A stretch of DNA of 64,000 nt. It comes from an uncultured Dorea sp. (GTDB lineage: Bacteria; Bacillota; Clostridia; Lachnospirales; Lachnospiraceae). This document shows, one piece after another, positions 33,858-41,420 of the stretch. Each line of letters begins with the position of its first letter. Position 1 is the first letter of the stretch. Where the stretch lies: the NCBI GenBank assembly GCA_910585725.1, contig CAJUFA010000004.1, forward strand, positions 62,001-126,000, written 5' to 3'. The notes below the pieces were generated by a model that saw nothing but the letters and a program-made list of their open reading frames with translations, was not told where the DNA came from and did no database searches. A program made the position numbers and the translations under genes.

Positions 33858-34256
33858 ATGAGTACAATTCCTTATATTATTGAACAGACGAGCCGGGGAG
33901 AACGTAGTTATGATATTTTTTCAAGACTATTGTCCGATAGAATTGTTTTTTTAGGAGAAGAAGTAAGTGATGTTTCAGCAAGTTTAATTATTGCACAAAT
34001 GCTATTTTTAGAATCACAAGACCCTGGAAAAGATATTCAGTTATATATAAATAGTCCAGGCGGTTCTGTTTCGGCCGGTTTTGCTATTTATGACACGATG
34101 CAATACGTCAAATGTGATATTTCGACAATATGTATAGGTCTTGCCGCCAGCTTTGGAGCGTTTTTACTGGCGGGAGGCGCAAAAGGAAAGCGTCTTGCTT
34201 TGCCTAATGCAGAAATTATGATACATCAGCCTCTTTTTTTCCTTCATTCAACTTAA
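33858..34256 (+). pseudogene. clpP: 3'-truncated clpP (Clp protease proteolytic subunit)
   Basis: The first ~125 residues are an ordinary ClpP: RGERSYDIFSRLL, YINSPGGSVSAGFAIYDTMQ, the catalytic Ser in GLAASFGAFLLAGG and the catalytic His in AEIMIHQP. Full-length ClpP is about 195 aa; here the match stops at HQP and the frame ends with seven unrelated residues (LFFLHST). The handle helix, the third triad residue (Asp) and the C-terminal helices are missing, so it should be inactive. AGGAGGT lies 11 bases before the ATG, so the 5' end is intact. The break coincides with the end of the convergent MFS gene. The region is clearly more AT-rich than the rest of the window. Confidence 0.88.
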
Positions 34257-35421
34257 AATAAAACCCCCACGAAATAATTGATAGTACTATTACAAGAATA
34301 TTCATTCCAAGTAAAAACAATTTAACTGAAACTTGATCAAACATACTTCCCATACCGCCGTAACATATTGCAGTCATACCTGTACGAACCATAGAAACAA
34401 TCGATAATATAGTGGCCCTGTATTCAGAAATAATATAATCCTGGATAACACTGTCTGCAACAGTAAATATAATTTCAGGAACAAAACAGGCAATAATCGA
34501 TATAACCAAAAAGGCTCTTTTATCAGACACAACAACAAGCGCTAATAATATAATGCTTTGCAGCAACAACCCATAAACAAACATCTGTTTTCGATTAATT
34601 ATTCTTAGTATATAATTAACCAAAATATATGATGCAGAATTTATAAAATATGATGCAGAAAAAAAGGTCCCAATTATAGCGACATTAATTCCAATTTTTG
34701 AAAATATTAATTGGTTCATATTATAATATCCGCAAAAAACCCCATCGCAAATGCTGAATCCTAAAACAAACATCAAAAACACTATTTTAGAATCATATTT
34801 AATATAATTTTTCCATCTATTAAAATTCTTCTGTCTATTATTTTTATTTAATGTAAAATTCTTTTTTTCTCGTTTCGTTATTTTTACCAGCATTAACATA
34901 GAGATAAACATTGCTAACCCTTGAATATAATACACCGTTTCCCATGAATATTTAGCAATAACACCGCCTGCAAAAATCATAATTCCCATTGTTATCGATT
35001 GAATCGCAAGTAATTTTGAATTAACTGATAAATAATCTCTTTGTTCTTCCCCTTCTTCTAATATTTCGTATAAAAGTGCGCTATCACTTCCCGATACAAA
35101 AGTATATGCAGCGCCTTCAATACCGCCCATTGCAATCAGTATAATATGATTATGAGCATTTGCCATTATAACAGCATGTAGAGACAACAATATACATCCT
35201 AACATCACCGAATTTCTCGTACCTATTTTATCTCCTAAAATACCTGTGGGAACTTCACAAAACGCAGTCATAGCATTAAGAATTACCGAATATATTGCTA
35301 TTTCACCAGCCGACAATCCCCTGTATGATAAATATAACAAAAAAATTCCTCGTGTTAAAACAAACGAACTAATAAACGCATACAAACCATAATACATTTT
35401 ATTTTTAGCACAATTTTCCAT
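34216..35421 (-). CDS. MFS transporter, AT-rich, abutting truncated clpP
   Basis: The 401-aa protein has about 12 hydrophobic segments and an MFS loop 2-3 motif (GILGDKIGTRNSVMLG). It resembles drug-efflux-type MFS proteins of Firmicutes. Base composition and AAA/ATA-rich codon use differ sharply from neighbouring genes, suggesting transfer. No good ribosome site precedes the ATG at 35421. The last codons (EADVS and the stop) are read from the antisense strand of the clpP fragment, so the native C-terminus was probably lost or replaced at the junction. Substrate unknown. Confidence 0.85.
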   Translation of the reverse strand: MENCAKNKMYYGLYAFISSFVLTRGIFLLYLSYRGLSAGEIAIYSVILNAMTAFCEVPTGILGDKIGTRNSVMLGCILLSLHAVIMANAHNHIILIAMGGIEGAAYTFVSGSDSALLYEILEEGEEQRDYLSVNSKLLAIQSITMGIMIFAGGVIAKYSWETVYYIQGLAMFISMLMLVKITKREKKNFTLNKNNRQKNFNRWKNYIKYDSKIVFLMFVLGFSICDGVFCGYYNMNQLIFSKIGINVAIIGTFFSASYFINSASYILVNYILRIINRKQMFVYGLLLQSIILLALVVVSDKRAFLVISIIACFVPEIIFTVADSVIQDYIISEYRATILSIVSMVRTGMTAICYGGMGSMFDQVSVKLFLLGMNILVIVLSIISWGFYFKLNEGKKEADVS

Positions 35422-35823
35422 TTTGCTTTTTACTTACAATCTTTGTCGGGATTTCATTCCCCTTTTTCCAGTCAAAAAATTATCTTTATCTCGCTTAAAT
35501 TTCTAATATATTTCATTCTATCGGCGGCAAAGACTTTCTCTCTTTCACAAAATTTACGACAAAGACCTTCTCCCTTTCACAAAAATATGAAACGGCTTCT
35601 TCAACAAAGCAAAATATACCCCGAAGCACATTTTATATATTATAATACATTATAATTGAAATTTCGTATAGTATATAAATGATTAAAACATAAAGCCGGC
35701 ATACTGTCACATCAAAACCAACTTTTTTAATTCCGAATAAATATTAATTCTGTGACAAAATCACGGAAAAGTTTTCAATAATTTATTATAATAATTCATA
35801 CAAGAAAAGAAGGAGGTAGGAAG
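35422..35823. other. Intergenic region with 32-bp tandem repeat and a dyad
   Basis: An imperfect 32-bp unit beginning AAAGAC and containing CTTTCACAAAA occurs twice in tandem (35529-35560, 35561-35587). Further right, TGTGA-CAAAA-TCACG (35751-35765) is a short dyad 22 bases before a TATAAT (35787-35792) that probably serves the rhodanese gene. No gene is evident. Confidence 0.5.
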
Positions 35824-36144
35824 ATGGGTTTTTTTAATTTACTAAAGGGCGCCGATATCAATCAGGGCTTGAAAGAATATGAAAACACACCGGGCGCCGT
35901 ACTTTTAGATGTGCGGACGCCGCAGGAATATAAAGAAGGGCACGTCCCCAACAGCAAGAATGTTCCGCTTCAAACGATGGGAAACATAAAGACGGTTACA
36001 GACAAAAAGGATACGCCGGTTTTTGTATACTGTTATTCCGGAGGCAGAAGCCGTCAGGCGACGGGCCTGCTTCGGCAGATGGGATATAGTAATGTGAAAA
36101 ACATAGGCGGTATCAGCTCTTATACAGGAAAGGTGGTAAGATAG
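35824..36144 (+). CDS. Single-domain rhodanese-like sulfurtransferase
   Basis: The 106-aa protein is one rhodanese domain (VLLDVRTPQEYKEGHVPNSK) with its active-site cysteine in VYCYSGGRSRQA. It would carry persulfide sulfur. A strong GAAGGAGG precedes the ATG. The next gene, a CoA-disulfide-reductase-like protein that also ends in a rhodanese domain, starts two bases after its stop, so both are made together for sulfane sulfur or redox chemistry. Confidence 0.93.
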   Translation: MGFFNLLKGADINQGLKEYENTPGAVLLDVRTPQEYKEGHVPNSKNVPLQTMGNIKTVTDKKDTPVFVYCYSGGRSRQATGLLRQMGYSNVKNIGGISSYTGKVVR

Positions 36145-36145
36145 T

Positions 36146-37831
36146 ATGAAGGTTGTAATTGTAGGCGGCGTGGCGGGCGGAGCGACTGCCGCCGCCAGAA
36201 TCCGAAGATTAGATGAACAGGCAGAGATTGTTGTATTTGAACGATCCGGATATATTTCCTATGCGAACTGCGGTCTTCCTTATTACATAGGAGACGTCAT
36301 TACAGATCCGGAAGAACTGACGCTTCAAACTCCAGAGAGTTTCTTTTCACGTTTCCGCGTAACGATGAAGGTACGCCACGAAGTTACTGCTCTTCATCCA
36401 GAGAAAAAGACGGTATCTGTTACGAATCTGGAAACAGGAGAAGAGTTTGAAGAAAACTATGATAAGCTGATTCTCTCTCCTGGAGCAAAACCGACTCAGC
36501 CAAAGATTCCGGGGACAGGAATCAGCAGGCTTTTTACCCTGCGCACGGTTGAAGATACCTTCCGTATCAAAGAATATATCCGGCAGAATCATCCGAAATC
36601 CGCAGTATTGTCAGGCGGAGGGTTTATCGGACTTGAACTCGCCGAAAACTTGAGAAACCTTGGCATGAAGGTTACGATCGTCCAGCGTCCGAAGCAGTTG
36701 ATGAACCCCTTCGACCCGGATATGGCCGCCTTTATTCATGGAGAGATGCGCAAACACGGCGTCATGCTGGCTCTTGGCCATACCGTGGAGGGCTTCGAGG
36801 AGAAGGATGGCGGCGTAGATGTTCTTCTCAGGGATGAGGCGCCTCTTCACGCGGATATGGTAGTGCTTGCCATCGGTGTTACACCAGATACACGGCTGGC
36901 AAAAGACGCAGGTCTTGAGCTTGGAATCAAGGACAGCATTATCGTCAATGACCGGATGGAGACCTCTATTTCCGATATCTATGCCGTCGGAGACGCGGTG
37001 CAGGTGAAGCATTATGTCACCGGGCAGGACGCACTGATCTCACTTGCCGGTCCGGCGAATAAGCAGGGACGTATCGCCGCGGATAATATTTGCGGCGGTG
37101 ACAGCAGATACAGGGGTTCTCTCGGAAGCTCCGTGATTCAGGTGTTCGATCTGACAGCCGCAGCCACCGGAATCAATGAAAAGACCGCGGAAAAAGCAGG
37201 ACTTCATGTGGATAAAGTGATCTTATCGCCTATGAACCACGCAGGTTATTATCCGGGCGGAAAAGTCATGACGATGAAGGTGGTCTTTGAAAAGGAGAGC
37301 GGAAATCTGCTGGGAGCCCAGATCGTAGGATACGAGGGTGTGGATAAGCGTATCGACGTTCTTGCTGCAGCGATCCATGCGGGTATGAAAGCAGCCGATT
37401 TAAAGGAGCTGGATCTTGCTTACGCGCCGCCCTATTCTTCCGCGAAGGATCCGGTCAATATGGCAGGTTTTATGATTGAAAACATTTCCAGGGGAATTCT
37501 GAAGCAGTTCCATACAGAGGACGTCAGGACTCTGCCTCGCGACGGGAGCGTGATCCTGCTGGATGTCCGGACAGAAGGGGAATATGAGTGCGGACATATC
37601 GAAGGTTTCGTGAATATTCCGGTAGATGAGCTGAGAGAGCGGATCAGCGAGCTTGAGAAAGGGAAAACGGTCTATGTGATATGTCAGAGCGGTCTGCGCA
37701 GTTATATCGGGGCTAGGATCCTGTCTGGATACGGATATGACGTATATAACTTTTCAGGCGGTTTCCGTTTTTATGACGGAGTAATGAATGACCGATGCCT
37801 TATTGAATCGGCGACGGCATGCGGTATGTAA
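36146..37831 (+). CDS. CoA-disulfide reductase-like flavoprotein with C-terminal rhodanese
   Basis: The 561-aa protein has an FAD-binding Rossmann fold (VVIVGGVAGGATAAARIRR), the single redox cysteine of the CoADR/NADH oxidase family (SYANCGLPYYIGD, near residue 43), an NAD-binding domain (AVLSGGGFIGLELAENL), the FAD ribityl motif (IYAVGDAVQV) and a C-terminal rhodanese domain (ILLDVRTEGEYECGHIEG, Cys in VICQSGLRS). The plan is that of CoADR-RHD and Npsr-type enzymes, which reduce CoA persulfides or polysulfides with NAD(P)H. The upstream rhodanese is a likely sulfur donor. Confidence 0.93.
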   Translation: MKVVIVGGVAGGATAAARIRRLDEQAEIVVFERSGYISYANCGLPYYIGDVITDPEELTLQTPESFFSRFRVTMKVRHEVTALHPEKKTVSVTNLETGEEFEENYDKLILSPGAKPTQPKIPGTGISRLFTLRTVEDTFRIKEYIRQNHPKSAVLSGGGFIGLELAENLRNLGMKVTIVQRPKQLMNPFDPDMAAFIHGEMRKHGVMLALGHTVEGFEEKDGGVDVLLRDEAPLHADMVVLAIGVTPDTRLAKDAGLELGIKDSIIVNDRMETSISDIYAVGDAVQVKHYVTGQDALISLAGPANKQGRIAADNICGGDSRYRGSLGSSVIQVFDLTAAATGINEKTAEKAGLHVDKVILSPMNHAGYYPGGKVMTMKVVFEKESGNLLGAQIVGYEGVDKRIDVLAAAIHAGMKAADLKELDLAYAPPYSSAKDPVNMAGFMIENISRGILKQFHTEDVRTLPRDGSVILLDVRTEGEYECGHIEGFVNIPVDELRERISELEKGKTVYVICQSGLRSYIGARILSGYGYDVYNFSGGFRFYDGVMNDRCLIESATACGM

Positions 37832-37876
37832 AATCTGCAAAAATCTGCAAAAACCTGCAAAACCTGCAAAACCTGC
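37828..37876 (+). repeat. Short tandem repeat behind the CoADR gene
   Basis: Five copies of a 9-10 bp unit (AAAATCTGC changing to AAAACCTGC) follow the stop codon directly. It has no hairpin potential of its own and may be slippage-derived. Confidence 0.8.
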
Positions 37877-37967
37877 TCCGCCGCCAAAGTTACCGTTGAC
37901 GATTCTGTTATAAATGTTAAAATAGTATTACTATGTTTAATTGAAAAAAGTTGGAGAGGTGCGCATA

Positions 37968-38855
37968 ATGAAACTATCAAACGACAAAGTCTGCTTTAAT
38001 TTTTCTAAAACAAATAAGCCTGTACTTCACACGGCTGCTCCGGCCTCTGTTACAATCCAGACACTGGACTGCTTCTCGAATCAATTGAGAAAGGAAGATG
38101 ATAAACTGCAGTCTCTGGACTGGGACAGAATAAATCCGGCGACAGGTCCTGTCTATGTAGAAGGCGCGATGCCTGGAGATACGCTGAAAGTAACCGTCGA
38201 GCAGATTAATCTGGATACACTTGGCACGGTCTGCTGCTGCAAGGGGGACGGCGTCCTCGGCCACATGCTGGAGGGCGAATATCTGCATGTTATGAACATC
38301 ACAGATGATTATGCAGATTTTCTGGGGAAATATAAACTCCCCTTACGTAAAATGATCGGCGTCATTGGTGTTGCTCCGAAAGAAGGGTCAATTAATAACG
38401 GAACTCCCGGCATGCACGGCGGAAACATGGATACTGCTATGATCACAGAAGGCGCCGTCCTTTACCTGCCAGTCTTCGTGGAAGGCGCCTTGTTCGGTCT
38501 GGGTGACGTGCACTCTGTCATGGGCGATGGAGAAATCGGTGTATCCGGTCTTGAAACGCCTGCAGAGGTCACCGTAAAACTAGAAGTAATCAAAGGAAAG
38601 GCGCCGGAATATCCCATAATTGAAAATGAAAACAGTTTTGCGGTTATCGTCTCGAAAGAAACTGTCGACGAAGCGATTCGTTACGCTACCAAGCTGATGT
38701 GCCTGTTTTTGGAAGAGAGAAGCAGCCTTTCCCGTCCCGATATCATAATGCTCATGAGCTTAGTCGGAGACGTTCAGATCTCACAGGTCGTAGATCCCCA
38801 AAAGACAGCAAGATTTGTTTTCCCTAAGAAATATATGGATAAGAGAGAGTTTTAA
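37968..38855 (+). CDS. Acetamidase/formamidase family protein
   Basis: The 295-aa protein matches the FmdA/AmdA family, which hydrolyses short amides to ammonia and the acid: RINPATGPVYVEGAMPGDTL, GVIGVAPKEG and the HGGNMDTAMI / GDVHSVMGDGE metal-site blocks are present. The ATG at 37968 has GGAGAGG upstream; an earlier TTG does not. It stands about 135 bp behind the CoADR gene and is probably expressed separately. Physiological substrate unknown. Confidence 0.92.
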   Translation: MKLSNDKVCFNFSKTNKPVLHTAAPASVTIQTLDCFSNQLRKEDDKLQSLDWDRINPATGPVYVEGAMPGDTLKVTVEQINLDTLGTVCCCKGDGVLGHMLEGEYLHVMNITDDYADFLGKYKLPLRKMIGVIGVAPKEGSINNGTPGMHGGNMDTAMITEGAVLYLPVFVEGALFGLGDVHSVMGDGEIGVSGLETPAEVTVKLEVIKGKAPEYPIIENENSFAVIVSKETVDEAIRYATKLMCLFLEERSSLSRPDIIMLMSLVGDVQISQVVDPQKTARFVFPKKYMDKREF

Positions 38856-38876
38856 AGGTGTGACCTGATATTTCCC

Positions 38877-38907
38877 CCCTGTCGGAAGATCAACCCTTCC
38901 CGACAGG
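38877..38907. terminator. Hairpin between convergent genes
   Basis: CCCTGTCGG (38877-38885) and CCGACAGGG (38899-38907) form a perfect 9-bp stem between the amidase gene and the convergent hypothetical gene. Neither flank has a real T-run, so termination is only suggested by position. Confidence 0.4.
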
Positions 38908-38936
38908 GATTCCCTTCCGGGAATAAAAGGTTGCGG

Positions 38937-39251
38937 CTATCCGGCAGCCAACTCTACCGGAGGCGCTTTATAACTAAGAGCGCTGCCGTTCAGCCTGGCA
39001 TACCGGACGATCCGTATCTCCCCATGCGCTTCCTTTGCAAGGGCCTGCCTGTAACCATCGTCCGTCAGAAAACTTCTGTGGTATCTGCTCTTCCCCGACA
39101 GACCGTTCTTCTCTTCTAAAAAAGAAAATTCTATCATATGAGCAGTCTGTTTATCGTACCTTTTGCCGCACATGATCCCGTCTCCCTCTACATAATCGGT
39201 TCCCTGAATCTCCCTGGCAGCCGCTAAAAGTTCAAATACGCTTACTTCCAT
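38937..39251 (-). CDS. Hypothetical protein
   Basis: A 104-aa frame starting MEVSVFELLAAAREIQG, with no membrane segment and no motif I recognise. It contains GIMCGKRYDKQTAHMIEF and ends with PPVELAAG. GGGGGTGA sits close before the ATG. GC content fits the neighbourhood better than a random frame would, but I cannot assign a family, and it could still be spurious. Confidence 0.5.
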   Translation of the reverse strand: MEVSVFELLAAAREIQGTDYVEGDGIMCGKRYDKQTAHMIEFSFLEEKNGLSGKSRYHRSFLTDDGYRQALAKEAHGEIRIVRYARLNGSALSYKAPPVELAAG

Positions 39252-39426
39252 TTCCGTCACCCCCAATCACTGAATTTACTATTTACATCCTTTCCAATAT
39301 ATCCTGCTTCATTTGCCGATATACCTTTGATACTATTCTTCGGTAAAATATGTAAAAATATAAGATATCGTTCCTTAATTTAATATATATTTTTCTAAAT
39401 TTTTTATTATGGATTCTGTTTTCGGA

Positions 39427-40236
39427 TTAACCAAATATACTCTCAAGCAGGCGGGGCTCCATCTTCTTATACCAGACAATCCCAATCAGCAGATACAAAA
39501 AAGACAATACCAGAATCTGCAAGATCAATAAACCGTTTCCCGCCAGACTCTGACGCTCCGTCATTACATTTCGAAACAGGCTGACTGCCGGTGTCAGAGG
39601 AAACACCTGAGCAATGTACTGAAGTCCTGCCGGGAGATATTGGATCGGATACATAATTCCGCAGATGAGATTCATCGTTATAAAAAGAGTATTCTGCGTC
39701 AGATAGGTATCTCTGGTATACAGCATAACTGCAGATAAGACCAGCCCCATACAGAAAAAACTAATAACCGCTAATAAGATCACGACAACCGCCTGAACTG
39801 AGAACAAGTATCTTAAATCCGCCCCGACGCCCCCGCCGACTACCAGCACTGTCCCGAATTCCAGCAAAGCCCTCGTCGTCTGCTCCAACAGGCAGCCGGC
39901 AAAATACGCTTTTCTCGGCATCGGCGTCATCAGCAGAACTTCCAGTGTTCCTTCCCTCAGTTCAGTAATAAGCGCCCTGCCTATATTCATGAGCGTAGAT
40001 ACCGCCAACACATTCAGCGCGGAACCCAGCACGACATACGTTATATAATCTGTTCCATTGGCATATTCTTGAAACTCTCCGTTCAAATTTCCCCGCATAA
40101 GATAGTAATACATAAAATATGGAAATATAATCTGAGTGACTCCGGTAATCACTCTTGAAACCATAAATGACCACGGTACAGCCCTTAGGATTCCTATTCT
40201 ATTTTTCCTGTAAGTAGCAAACATAACCTGACACAT
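39427..40236 (-). CDS. ABC-2 type exporter permease (DrrB-like)
   Basis: The 269-aa permease has about six hydrophobic segments and the ABC-2 motif (LREGTLEVLLMTPMPRKAYF). AAGGAGAAGG precedes the ATG. It follows the DUF5937/ArsR regulator by 45 bp and is probably controlled by it. No ATPase gene is adjacent; the nearest suitable one is at 25556-26620, whose own permease shares the GGTLEIIFLTP-type motif. It may therefore have lost or been separated from its ATPase. Confidence 0.88.
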   Translation of the reverse strand: MCQVMFATYRKNRIGILRAVPWSFMVSRVITGVTQIIFPYFMYYYLMRGNLNGEFQEYANGTDYITYVVLGSALNVLAVSTLMNIGRALITELREGTLEVLLMTPMPRKAYFAGCLLEQTTRALLEFGTVLVVGGGVGADLRYLFSVQAVVVILLAVISFFCMGLVLSAVMLYTRDTYLTQNTLFITMNLICGIMYPIQYLPAGLQYIAQVFPLTPAVSLFRNVMTERQSLAGNGLLILQILVLSFLYLLIGIVWYKKMEPRLLESIFG

Positions 40237-40281
40237 AACTTTCCTTCTCCTTCTACAGAATTTTCCTGTCCCTTTTGCATA

Positions 40282-41232
40282 TCAATTCATAATCTCATAG
40301 AATGTATACGGAATAAAATCAATCATCTCTGTCTGAAAATAATATTCTACATACGCGCCTTTTCTCTTCTTTTTTACCAATCCCGCCTCATCAAGAGCTT
40401 TCAGATGCTTATATACTCCCGCCTCGCTTATGGACAGGCAATGCGACAATTCCTGTATCGTATGAATATCCCGAAGCAATAATTTAACGACCATGAGTCT
40501 GGTCGGATTAGCCAGAGCCTTAAGAAGTCTTACAAAATCATCCGGAATCGAATCCTCCGGATACTCGACCTGGATTCCTTTCACAATCTCAAGTCCATGC
40601 GCTTCTTCATACAGCCACAGATGCGGCGCGGCAAAAGTACTTACCGATGCATAAATTCTCTTGATCTCCTTCTTTTGAAATGAATACTCCCTGTTCTTAA
40701 GATAAGTAATATAATCCTCTCCTACAAAAAGTCTTGGATGAATCATGCGGCACCAATTCCAGATTCCCCTCTTCATGCAGGATTCCCTCTCTTCCTTAAG
40801 AATACGGCTGATATAGGGCCTTAACACAACCTCTTCTCTCTTGAAAATGAGATGATAGTATTCGCTTGATGTATCCAATACCTGATTTCTCTCTTCAATA
40901 CTCATCTGCTTTCCCAGCGGCTGGATCATCTCATTCCACTCATAGATATTCTTCCGGCGCAGAAAAGTAAACAACTCAGGAATCTCCATCTGACGCAGCT
41001 TATCCCAGACCGGTGTATCAATAAGAATCGTCCATCCTATTGTAATATCCTGCAGATTCCGGATCCTTTCTGCCAGTTCCGGATGTTTCTTTTCTGCCGC
41101 CCGCCGCCACTTCCTTCTGCTTATATGGTGATCCGGCCCGGAAAGTACATGCATAGAGAAAAACATCTCCCATGCCGGCGAATATGAAAATATAACCTCG
41201 ACGCCGCTTTCTTCAATAATATCTGTAATCAT
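40282..41232 (-). CDS. DUF5937-ArsR family transcriptional regulator
   Basis: A 316-aa protein with an N-terminal domain like DUF5937 (VIFSYSPAWEMFFSMHVLSG) and a C-terminal ArsR-type winged helix (LLKALANPTRLMVVKLLLRD, then LSISEAGVYKHLKALDEAG). No metal-binding cysteine cluster is seen in the ArsR part. It is the first gene before an ABC-2 permease and has a perfect consensus promoter, the usual setting for a repressor that controls itself and the exporter. Confidence 0.87.
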   Translation of the reverse strand: MITDIIEESGVEVIFSYSPAWEMFFSMHVLSGPDHHISRRKWRRAAEKKHPELAERIRNLQDITIGWTILIDTPVWDKLRQMEIPELFTFLRRKNIYEWNEMIQPLGKQMSIEERNQVLDTSSEYYHLIFKREEVVLRPYISRILKEERESCMKRGIWNWCRMIHPRLFVGEDYITYLKNREYSFQKKEIKRIYASVSTFAAPHLWLYEEAHGLEIVKGIQVEYPEDSIPDDFVRLLKALANPTRLMVVKLLLRDIHTIQELSHCLSISEAGVYKHLKALDEAGLVKKKRKGAYVEYYFQTEMIDFIPYTFYEIMN

Positions 41233-41294
41233 GGCAGATTACCTCCCGATTTCCTTTTTGGTTAATCCCTTCCGTTTTATTTTTTGGCAGTGGT

Positions 41295-41323
41295 ATTATA
41301 ATAAGCCATTTTACACTTGTCAA
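41295..41323 (-). promoter_or_regulatory. Consensus promoter of the DUF5937/ArsR gene
   Basis: On the minus strand TTGACA (41318-41323) is followed after 17 bases by TATAAT (41295-41300), both perfect. Confidence 0.8.
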
Positions 41324-41339
41324 TACACAAATTTCGACC

Positions 41340-41398
41340 AAAAAAACAGACAATAAAAGCCGAAACAGAAACTATAATAATAATTTCCATTCCGGCTT
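41340..41398 (-). terminator. Intrinsic terminator of the FtsX-type permease gene
   Basis: On the minus strand AAGCCG pairs with CGGCTT, with further AA/TT and GAAA/TTTC pairs inside, then TTATTGTCTGTTTTTTT. It lies about 20 bases past the permease stop. Confidence 0.75.
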
Positions 41399-41420
41399 CC
41401 TTATGCCAGTAAAACGCTGT

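Noticed and set aside
33646..33861. A 71-codon frame overlapping the clpP start
   Set aside because: No ribosome site, no recognisable family, and AT-rich composition alone explains it.
35751..35765. TGTGA-CAAAA-TCACG as a CRP or Rex site
   Set aside because: The spacer is 5 bp, whereas the CRP and Rex consensus sequences both have 6 bp between the TGTGA/TCACA half-sites, so no regulator is assigned.
26657..39426. Calling the whole 12.8-kb interval a genomic island
   Set aside because: No integrase, attachment repeats or tRNA are visible, and only the 33.6-35.4 kb part has clearly deviant composition.
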